This document shows, piece after piece, positions 32,385 to 38,521 of a stretch of 39,615 bases of DNA. Location of the stretch: contig NZ_JBDFMH010000003.1 in assembly GCF_047238125.1 (NCBI RefSeq), forward strand, positions 1 to 39,615. The letters run 5' to 3'. Within the stretch, counting starts at the first letter, position 1. Every line of letters starts with the position of its first letter. The stretch is from JBDFMH01 sp047238125 (GTDB taxonomy: Bacteria; Pseudomonadota; Alphaproteobacteria; Sphingomonadales; Sphingomonadaceae). Both the position numbers and the translations under genes were made by a program. The notes below the pieces were generated by a model. It saw only the letters and a list, made by a program, of their open reading frames with translations. It ran no database searches and was not told the DNA's origin.

Positions 32385-32399
32385 CTATACCAGCTATAG
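32385..32399. promoter_or_regulatory. MerR-type operator between merR and CDF genes
   Basis: CTATA-CCAGC-TATAG is a 5-5-5 inverted repeat in the divergent promoter region. Its arms and spacing equal those of the operator at 31227-31245 (CTATA-n5-TATAG). Confidence 0.65.
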
Positions 32400-32459
32400 G
32401 GGCTATCTTCGCTGCGCGAGACGTCCTTGTAAAGACGCAGGAGAACGCGCGATGAAGGA

Positions 32460-33302
32460 TTGCTGCCCAACGCCGAGCGCCGGCACGGAGGGCAAATCCG
32501 CGGCAGCGCAGCAGCTCTCCTGGCCGTCGCGCCGCTGCCGGGCGGCCAGGAGAGCTGCTGCGCTGCCAGCCCGGTAGAGGGTGGTGCATCGGACGCATGC
32601 GGGACGGTGGCGACCCGGCACCAGGCGGGGGCAAGGTCGAGCCATCTGGCGGCGAACGACGACTGCTGCTCGGCCAAGGAGCAAGAGATTGCCGCACTGG
32701 GCGCTCACGCCGACATCAAGCGGGTGCTGCAGATCGTTCTCGTCATCAATTTCGTCATGTTCGTCGCCGAATTCACGGCCGGGGTGCTGGCGCGCTCCAC
32801 CGCCCTCATGGCGGACTCGGTCGACATGCTTGGCGATGCGCTCGTCTATGCGCTGAGCCTCTACGCGCTCGAACGCGGGCTGCGCTGGCGGGCGGGTGCG
32901 GCACTGGTCAAAGGCGGTATTATCGCCGCATTTGGCATCTGGGTATTCGTTGAGGTGGGATTGAAGCTGATCAACGGTGTGACGCCGACTGCGCAGACCA
33001 TGGGCATCTTCGGCCTGACCGCGCTCGGCGCGAACCTGACCTGCCTGGCGCTGCTCTACCGATACCGCCATCGCGATGTGAACATGTCCAGCACCTTCGA
33101 GTGCTCGCGCAACGACGTGATCGCCAACACCGGAGTGCTCGTCGCCGCCGCCGGTGTCTACGCCTTCAATGCGGGCTGGCCCGATATTGTCGTCGGCGCC
33201 ATCATCGCCGTGCTGTTCTTCCGCTCGGCGATCGGCGTGATCCGCCAGGCTTGGCCACAGTTCCGAGCCGCCGAGCCGAATGTAGCGGTCGAGCTCGATT
33301 GA
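32460..33302 (+). CDS. CDF-family cation efflux transporter, disturbed 5' end
   Basis: The frame encodes up to 280 aa. The transporter part begins near HADIKRVLQIVLVINFVMFV and has the CDF metal site ARSTALMADSVDMLGDAL, and later FECSRNDVIANTGVL. Cysteine pairs (ESCCAA, NDDCCSAK) in the N-terminal extension could pass metal ions. The 5' end is odd: the best start, ATG 32452 with AGGAGAA, reads MKDCCPTPSAGTEGKS in another frame and stops at 32577. A perfect 24-bp inverted repeat lies there. The coding frame has only weak starts, TTG 32460 or GTG 32607. The gene may be disrupted or need a frameshift. Confidence 0.75.
   Translation: MLPNAERRHGGQIRGSAAALLAVAPLPGGQESCCAASPVEGGASDACGTVATRHQAGARSSHLAANDDCCSAKEQEIAALGAHADIKRVLQIVLVINFVMFVAEFTAGVLARSTALMADSVDMLGDALVYALSLYALERGLRWRAGAALVKGGIIAAFGIWVFVEVGLKLINGVTPTAQTMGIFGLTALGANLTCLALLYRYRHRDVNMSSTFECSRNDVIANTGVLVAAAGVYAFNAGWPDIVVGAIIAVLFFRSAIGVIRQAWPQFRAAEPNVAVELD
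32502..32567. repeat. Perfect 24-bp inverted repeat in 5' end of CDF gene
   Basis: The arms 32502-32525 and 32544-32567 are perfect reverse complements (core GCAGCAGCTCTCCTGGCC) around an 18-nt loop. The right arm encodes GQESCCAA in the transporter frame. The structure lies exactly where the ATG-started frame and the transporter frame part. Confidence 0.92.
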
Positions 33303-33336
33303 GGTGCAACTTCTATAGAAGGATTGGAAACCGGTG

Positions 33337-33771
33337 ATGAAACGCAGAATTGTCCTGACCCTCTTTGCAGCCGCCCTTGTCTCGCCTGTGATGGCCAATG
33401 CCAAGGTCACCAGCGCCACCATGTACAAGAATCCGGGCTGCGAGTGCTGCGACGGCCATGCGGCTGCGCTCAAGCGCGCCGGCTTTGATGTCAAGGTCGT
33501 GCCCACCGAGAAGCTGGCGGCGCTGAAGGCCAAAGCGGGCGTCCCGGCCGAACTCCAAGGCTGTCACACGATGATGGTCGGCGGCTACGCCGTCGAAGGC
33601 CATGTCCCGGTCGCCGCCGTCAAGCGCTTGCTCGCTGAGAAGCCGGCAGTGCGCGGCATCGCGCTGCCGGGCATGCCGGCGGGCTCACCCGGAATGGGCG
33701 GACCTAAGACCGCGCCATTCCGGGTGATGAGCTTCGAGGGCGACGGCACGAAGCTGTACATGGTCGAGTAA
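33337..33771 (+). CDS. DUF411 metal-binding protein
   Basis: A 144-aa periplasmic protein with signal peptide (LTLFAAALVSPVMANA). The DUF411 signature is YKNPGCECCDGHAAALKRAGF (CxCC), with a later LQGCHTMMVGGYAVEGHVP. Relatives are found in copper and other metal-resistance clusters. ATG at 33337 is used, with AAGGATTGGA upstream. It follows the CDF gene by 34 bp, so a joint metal-resistance operon is likely. Confidence 0.9.
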   Translation: MKRRIVLTLFAAALVSPVMANAKVTSATMYKNPGCECCDGHAAALKRAGFDVKVVPTEKLAALKAKAGVPAELQGCHTMMVGGYAVEGHVPVAAVKRLLAEKPAVRGIALPGMPAGSPGMGGPKTAPFRVMSFEGDGTKLYMVE

Positions 33772-33803
33772 ACGAAGGCGCCCGAAATGCAGGAGGTAGA
33801 CCC

Positions 33804-34067
33804 GTGACTGAGGACGATATCGAGTATTTCCAGCACAGGGCGGAGGTCGAGCTCGAGATGGCGCAGCGCGCCGTCACACCTGAAGTGATGGTGCCGCACG
33901 TCGAGCTGGCCAATGCTTATCTGGAGCAGGTGGAAGCGTTGAAGCGATCCGCATCCGAGCAGGAGGACGGAGGCAGCGCCGATGCGCCCGAGGGCAAGAG
34001 TGCCGCGGACGCCGCCTCCGGGCGACCGCACCCGGACCCGACGGCGCACGCTCCGCTGCCCTCATGA
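33804..34067 (+). CDS. Small acidic hypothetical protein
   Basis: An 87-aa protein starting with GTG at 33804, with AGGAGG shortly before. The helical first half (TEDDIEYFQHRAEVELEMAQ, VELANAYLEQVEALK) resembles small proteins seen in other sphingomonads; the Pro/Ala/Asp-rich second half looks disordered. Its stop overlaps the start of the persulfide dioxygenase gene by 4 bp, so the two are translationally coupled. Function is unknown. Confidence 0.7.
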   Translation: MTEDDIEYFQHRAEVELEMAQRAVTPEVMVPHVELANAYLEQVEALKRSASEQEDGGSADAPEGKSAADAASGRPHPDPTAHAPLPS

Positions 34068-34816
34068 TCTTTCGTCAGCTCTACGAGCCGGATTCCTCGA
34101 CCTACACGTATCTGTTCGGCTGCCGCGATACTGGGAGGGCCGTGCTGATCGATCCGGTTCTGGAGACGGTGGAGCGTGACCTCTCCGCTCTTCAAGAGCT
34201 GGACCTGACATTGAGTCATACGCTCGACACGCACATTCATGCGGATCATGTCACGTCGGCGTGCCGGCTGCGCAGCCTGACGGGCTGCAAGGTGGCTTAC
34301 CCGGAAATGGATGGGCTGCCCTGCGCCGACTTGGGTGTGAGCGAAGCAAATCCGCTGAGGGAAGGAAGCCTCACCTTCCAGCCATTGTTCACGCCCGGGC
34401 ATACCGACACGCATCATAGCTACCTCATCGATCTATCGGGCTCGCTGCGGGTCTTTACGGGCGACGCGCTGCTCATCGACGGTTGCGGTCGCACCGACTT
34501 CCAGGATGGCGATGCAGCCTCGCTCTATCGCTCGATTCACGACAAGATTTTCACGCTTCCGGGCGACACGCTCGTGTTCCCGGCACACGACTATCAGCAC
34601 CGCCACGTCAGCACCGTCGACCAGGAACGGGAGCGCAACCCGCGGCTCGGCGGAGGAAAGACGCTGGATGAGTTCATCGCGATCATGGGCAGCCTGAACC
34701 TGCCTTATCCCGAGCGCATCGACCTTGCTGTGCCTGCCAACCGGCTATGTGGCGACTGTCCTGAGGCAGAGCGCACGATGCTCGCTGAGCCGCCTGGACC
34801 CTCGGCACAAGGATAA
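34064..34816 (+). CDS. ETHE1-like persulfide dioxygenase, copy 2
   Basis: A 250-aa metallo-beta-lactamase-fold enzyme with the same catalytic residues as copy 1: H57, H59, D61, H62, H113, D134 and H175. Roughly 70% of residues equal copy 1 by eye, so the two are related but separated long enough to differ at many positions. Here the next gene is a cysteine-synthase-like enzyme and not a rhodanese. It probably oxidises glutathione persulfide to sulfite in the cytoplasm. Confidence 0.9.
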   Translation: MIFRQLYEPDSSTYTYLFGCRDTGRAVLIDPVLETVERDLSALQELDLTLSHTLDTHIHADHVTSACRLRSLTGCKVAYPEMDGLPCADLGVSEANPLREGSLTFQPLFTPGHTDTHHSYLIDLSGSLRVFTGDALLIDGCGRTDFQDGDAASLYRSIHDKIFTLPGDTLVFPAHDYQHRHVSTVDQERERNPRLGGGKTLDEFIAIMGSLNLPYPERIDLAVPANRLCGDCPEAERTMLAEPPGPSAQG

Positions 34817-34821
34817 GGTAG

Positions 34822-35886
34822 ATGACGATTCATCACGGCATCGTCGATGCGATCGGCAACACGCCGCTGATCCGGCTGAAGAAGGCGTCGGAGCTCACCG
34901 GCTGCACCATCCTAGGCAAAGCCGAGTTCCTGAATCCGGGCCAGTCGGTCAAGGACCGAGCCGCGCTCTACATTATTCGGGACGCCGAGAGGCGGGGCGA
35001 GTTGCGTCCCGGCGGCGCCATCGTCGAGGGTACGGCAGGAAACACCGGGATCGGGCTCACGCTCGTTGGCAATGCGCTTGGCTATCGCACCGTGATTGTG
35101 ATCCCCGAGACGCAATCGGCCGAGAAGAAGGACATGCTGCGCCTGTCCGGAGCCGAGCTCATCGAGGTGCCGGCGGTGCCCTACGCCAATCCTGATAATT
35201 ATGTGCGCTACTCGGGCCGGCTCGCCCAAAGCCTGGCCGCCACTGAGCCGAATGGCGCTATCTGGGCAAATCAGTTCGATAACACCGCTAACCGGCAGGC
35301 GCATATTGAGACTACCGGTCCTGAAATCTGGTCGCAAACGGAAGGCCGCTTGGATGGGTTCGTCTGTTCCGTGGGTACCGGCGGTACGCTTGCGGGGATC
35401 GGGACCGCGTTGAGGGAGCGAAAGCCCGACGTGGTCATTGGTCTCGCCGACCCGATGGGAGCCGCACTTTACAGCTACTACATGACAGGTGAGCTCAAAG
35501 CCGAGGGGTCGTCTATCACCGAAGGGGTCGGTCAGAGCCGCATCACGGGGAACCTGGAGGGATTCTCGCCAGACATCGCCTTCCAAATCCCGGATGAAGA
35601 GGCAATCCCGGTCGTGTTCGATCTTCTCCAGCACGAAGGTCTCTGTCTCGGCGCATCTTCCGGTATGAACGTGGCCGGCGCCATACGACTGGCAGAGCAC
35701 CTCGGGCCCGGTCACACAATCGTGACGATTCTTGCCGACTTTGGCACGCGCTATCAGTCGAAGCTCTTCAACCCGGAGTTCCTGTGCGCCAAGGGGCTGC
35801 CGGTGCCCAGCTGGCTGGAGCGGCCGAATCATCGACCGGCGGTCGATTATCCTAACCGCAGCAACTTGGATCAAGCCCCCCAATGA
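34822..35886 (+). CDS. Cysteine synthase-like PLP enzyme
   Basis: A 354-aa fold-type II PLP enzyme. The PLP lysine is K44 in NPGQSVKDRAALYI, the substrate loop is EGTAGNTGIGL, and the phosphate-binding glycine loop is SVGTGGTLAGIG. Members join sulfide to O-acetylserine or a related acceptor to make cysteine. The sequence is longer than CysK (about 310 aa) and looks closer to Cys synthase/CBS-like proteins. It starts 5 bp after the persulfide dioxygenase and overlaps the SCO gene by 4 bp. It could detoxify free sulfide by fixing it. Confidence 0.9.
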   Translation: MTIHHGIVDAIGNTPLIRLKKASELTGCTILGKAEFLNPGQSVKDRAALYIIRDAERRGELRPGGAIVEGTAGNTGIGLTLVGNALGYRTVIVIPETQSAEKKDMLRLSGAELIEVPAVPYANPDNYVRYSGRLAQSLAATEPNGAIWANQFDNTANRQAHIETTGPEIWSQTEGRLDGFVCSVGTGGTLAGIGTALRERKPDVVIGLADPMGAALYSYYMTGELKAEGSSITEGVGQSRITGNLEGFSPDIAFQIPDEEAIPVVFDLLQHEGLCLGASSGMNVAGAIRLAEHLGPGHTIVTILADFGTRYQSKLFNPEFLCAKGLPVPSWLERPNHRPAVDYPNRSNLDQAPQ

Positions 35887-36509
35887 CTCGCCAGCCAATC
35901 GTCCGACTTGCCGCCCTTGTTCTGATAATTCTCGTTGCAGGGCTGGCTCTCACAGCAGTGCAAAGGGCAAAGAGCTCAGCTCCTCAGGCTGGTCGCGTAG
36001 GACCCTTGGTAGGGGCTGCGGTCGGCGGGCCTTTCAGGCTCATCGATCAGGACGGGAACACCAGAGGCAGTGAAAGCTTCAAGGGCCGCTATCGGCTGAT
36101 GTATTTCGGCTACACCTACTGTCCTGATATCTGCCCGACCGACGTGCAAAAGATGAGCCAGGGACTACGCTTGTTCGAGGCGCGCGATCCCGCGCGCGCC
36201 GCCCGCGTGCAACCGATCATGGTGACGATAGACCCTGAGCGCGACACGCCCGCGGTCATGAAGCAGTTTGTGCGCGCTTTCCATCCAAGGCTGATCGGGC
36301 TTACGGGGAGCCCGGCTGAGATCAAGGCCACGCTTTCGCGCTTCGCGATCTACACGAGCCGTCAGGGACCCAAGGGCGCCACCGACTATCTGATGGATCA
36401 CAGCGCGATGATGTATCTGATGGGACCGCAAGGCGAGCCGATCAGCTTCTTTGCCCGCGACGCAACACCGGAGCAAATCGCCGCTGATCTCGCGGCGTAT
36501 GTGGCCTGA
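35883..36509 (+). CDS. SCO1/SenC-family copper chaperone/thioredoxin-like protein
   Basis: A 208-aa membrane-anchored protein: N-terminal transmembrane helix (RLAALVLIILVAGLALTAV) and a periplasmic thioredoxin-like domain with the Cu ligands C80 and C84 (YTYCPDICP) and H173 (LMDHSAMMYL). SCO proteins load copper into cytochrome oxidase or act as thiol reductases. It ends the dioxygenase-CysK-SCO operon. A fragment of a second SCO gene lies at 37795-37910. Confidence 0.92.
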   Translation: MTRQPIVRLAALVLIILVAGLALTAVQRAKSSAPQAGRVGPLVGAAVGGPFRLIDQDGNTRGSESFKGRYRLMYFGYTYCPDICPTDVQKMSQGLRLFEARDPARAARVQPIMVTIDPERDTPAVMKQFVRAFHPRLIGLTGSPAEIKATLSRFAIYTSRQGPKGATDYLMDHSAMMYLMGPQGEPISFFARDATPEQIAADLAAYVA

Positions 36510-36659
36510 GAAGAATATTGTAGCGCTATCACAACAGGGACTTGGTTACGGGTAGCTGCTTAATAAATCCCGCAGCATCGCAACACCCGCGTTCAAGGCC
36601 TGAACTCAGGCTGAAGCATGCTTGGTTGATGGGAGCGGTCACCCGCCCCCATCCGTCCA

Positions 36660-36854
36660 TCAGCGCTTGCCGGTGCCACCTTTGTCACGGTGGCCGTGCT
36701 CATCGAGATCGCCCGGCTTGTGCCCGGGATGCGGATGATGCTCGCCCGCGACTTCCTTCTTACCCTTCTTGTCGCGATGGCCGTGCTCGTCGAGATCGCC
36801 GGGCTTGTGGCTGGGGTGATCGTGATGCTGTCCGGATTTTTCAGTGTTCGCCAT
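36660..36854 (-). CDS. Small His-rich tandem-repeat protein
   Basis: A 64-aa hydrophilic protein from ATG 36854 (AAGGAGAAG 5-6 nt upstream). Two copies of an about 20-residue unit stand in it: HHDHPSHKPGDLDEHGHRDK and HHPHPGHKPGDLDEHGHRDK, separated by KGKKEVAGE. Many His and Asp residues suggest binding of Ni, Zn, Co or Cu. There is no signal peptide. I do not recognise a named family. Confidence 0.7.
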   Translation of the reverse strand: MANTEKSGQHHDHPSHKPGDLDEHGHRDKKGKKEVAGEHHPHPGHKPGDLDEHGHRDKGGTGKR

Positions 36855-36954
36855 GGCACTTCTCCTTCTTGGGCAACAAGGCAACGCGCGTCGATGTCGC
36901 CTGTTTCCGCACTCAAACGGATCAGCTCAGCGTTGCGCTGGCCCGAGGGAGGCG

Positions 36955-37149
36955 TCAGCCGAGTTGCCCCGAGAGATACCACCACGGCGTTGCCGCTGTC
37001 CGCATCAATACGCAGCCGCAGGTTCGGCAATTCGCCCGCTGCACGCCATTGCCGTCGCGCTCGATACGGCCGTTTGGGCGATGGACACCGGCAGCGCAGT
37101 CTATGATTCGCCATCCTCTCGTCATCGACCTCGTCCTCGCTACCGTCAC
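36955..37149 (-). CDS. Possible small zinc-ribbon-like protein
   Basis: A 64-aa open frame with IIDCAAGVHRPNGRIERDG, then NCRTCGCVLMRT and WWYLSGQLG. The Cys/His spacing (C, H, CxxC) resembles small zinc-binding proteins of alphaproteobacteria. GTG 37149 or ATG 37125 could be the start; neither has a strong ribosome binding site. Confidence 0.4.
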   Translation of the reverse strand: MTVARTRSMTRGWRIIDCAAGVHRPNGRIERDGNGVQRANCRTCGCVLMRTAATPWWYLSGQLG

Positions 37150-37272
37150 GTTGCTACCGTTCGGTAGTCGGCACTGAACCCGATTGGAATGATACGGGGC
37201 AGCGCTTGCTCATCCGTGCATGCAAAACGCCCCTGGATGGCCGACGCTGCCGCTGGGTGCCGCGATCGTCGG

Positions 37273-37755
37273 TCACTGTCCCTTGGCCGCAAGATCAGCT
37301 TCCGCCGAAGATCGATGGCCCTCATGGGTGGTTTGTTTGAGCGGGCGCGAGCACCGCAGGGTCAGGAATGTGGTGAGGCTCAGGAAGATCGCGATATCAA
37401 AGAGGCCATATCCCACAGCGGCACCTACAGCTCCCGTTGCCCAAAGACTTGCAGCCGTGGCTGTCCCGGAGGCTTGGCCGCCCTGCTTGAGAATCGCGCC
37501 CCCGCCGATGAAGCCGACGCCGGTGATCAGGCCCTCAAGGATACGAGCCTGGGCCTGCGACTCCTTCCCGAGGACGGCAATGGCGACCAGAACAAAGCCG
37601 CAGCTTGCAAGCGCGACGAGTGGGAACGTGCGAACTCCTGCGCTGCGCTCTTCTTTTTCCCGATCCCAGCCGATCGGAAGCGCAAGACCATAGGCGGCTG
37701 CCAAGCTGAGCAGGTGGGAAACAGTCTCCCATAGGCCATTAGGAGCAAAACGCAT
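37273..37755 (-). CDS. MgtC/SapB family membrane protein
   Basis: A 160-aa membrane protein with the family motifs PIGWDREKEERSAGVRTFPL and GLITGVGFIGGGAIL, then TATAASLWATGAVGAAVGYG. MgtC-like proteins help growth at low magnesium and control ATP synthase in some bacteria. Length is typical of the N-terminal transmembrane domain only. ATG at 37755 is used; no clear neighbour operon. Confidence 0.9.
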   Translation of the reverse strand: MRFAPNGLWETVSHLLSLAAAYGLALPIGWDREKEERSAGVRTFPLVALASCGFVLVAIAVLGKESQAQARILEGLITGVGFIGGGAILKQGGQASGTATAASLWATGAVGAAVGYGLFDIAIFLSLTTFLTLRCSRPLKQTTHEGHRSSAEADLAAKGQ

Positions 37756-37794
37756 CGGGCGGTCTATCCTTGAGCGCCCCTTTCCGACGAGGCA

Positions 37795-37910
37795 TTCGAT
37801 GATGTACCCGGCAGGGTCTCAGGGCAAGCCATCAGCTCCTTTGCCGCGCCGCGACGCCGGAGCAAATCGCTCGCGATCCAGCGGACCTATGTTGCCTGAG
37901 AGAGTCGCGT
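37795..37910 (+). pseudogene. Remnant of an SCO-family gene 3' end
   Basis: This non-coding segment lines up with the last ~105 bp of the SCO gene (about 36404-36513). Shared blocks include CGATGATGTA, ATCAGCT, CTTTGCC, CCGGAGCAAATCGC and TTGCCTGAGAGA versus TGGCCTGAGAAG. Small indels break the frame. It shows that a second SCO gene once stood here. Confidence 0.75.
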
Positions 37911-38068
37911 GACATCACCGACGAGCACCGGAGGTGTACGGGATCGAGCCGATCTGCCGGGCTCTGCCGAGAGAATGCGTCAACCCGAGCTGGAAATTCG
38001 GAAGCCGTAACAGCGCGGCCGGATATTCGGACCGCTCCCACCGTTCTTCCAGAGGAAGGAGACTCCGC

Positions 38069-38440
38069 ATGGCTGACAATAACGTAGCTACCAACGAAAC
38101 CGATCGCCTGATCGCCTCCAACAAGGTCGAGGGCACCGCTGTCTATGATCGCGACGGCAACAAGCTCGGCTCGGTATACAACTTCATGGTCGACAAGCGC
38201 TCGGGCAAGGTCGAGTATGCGGTCATGTCGTTCGGCGGGTTCCTTGGCATGGGGGAGGATTATCACCCGCTGCCCTGGGACCAGCTCACCTACGATACCG
38301 ATCAAGGGGGCTATGTCGTCAATTTGAGCCGGGAACAACTCGAAGGCGGCCCGCACTACAGCGCCGGCAACGAACCCACCTTCGACCGCGCCTATGGCCA
38401 ACAAGTCTATGGCTATTACGGGTCAAGCTACAACTACTGA
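38069..38440 (+). CDS. PRC-barrel domain protein
   Basis: A 123-aa cytoplasmic protein with one PRC-barrel: GTAVYDRDGNKLGSVYNFMV, KVEYAVMSFGGFLGMGEDYHPLPW and an aromatic tail (YGQQVYGYYGSSYNY). Such proteins occur in stress and photosynthesis contexts; here a stress role is likely. ATG at 38069 follows GGAAGGAG. Confidence 0.9.
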   Translation: MADNNVATNETDRLIASNKVEGTAVYDRDGNKLGSVYNFMVDKRSGKVEYAVMSFGGFLGMGEDYHPLPWDQLTYDTDQGGYVVNLSREQLEGGPHYSAGNEPTFDRAYGQQVYGYYGSSYNY

Positions 38441-38445
38441 CCGGT

Positions 38446-38472
38446 GAGGGCGGCGGCCTCGCCGCCGCCCTC
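38446..38472. terminator. Terminator-like hairpin after PRC-barrel gene
   Basis: GAGGGCGGCGGC-CTC-GCCGCCGCCCTC is a perfect 12-bp stem with a 3-nt loop, 6 bp after the stop codon. No clear T run follows (TGATCCCTAT). It lies between two converging genes and may serve both. Confidence 0.75.
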
Positions 38473-38521
38473 TGATCCCTATGGGCCTGCGAAGGGAACG
38501 GCGTTCCTGTTTCGCAATGCG

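Noticed and set aside
33310..33321. Palindrome CTTCTATAGAAG before the DUF411 gene as an operator
   Set aside because: It differs from both MerR-type sites and overlaps the ribosome binding region; a 12-bp palindrome alone is weak evidence.
34912..35898. Minus-strand open frame (328 codons) opposite the cysteine-synthase-like gene
   Set aside because: It is the reverse shadow of a gene with a clear PLP-enzyme sequence.
36542..37177. 211-codon plus-strand open frame over the His-rich peptide gene
   Set aside because: It is antisense to the repeat peptide with its strong ribosome binding site, and has no recognisable domain.
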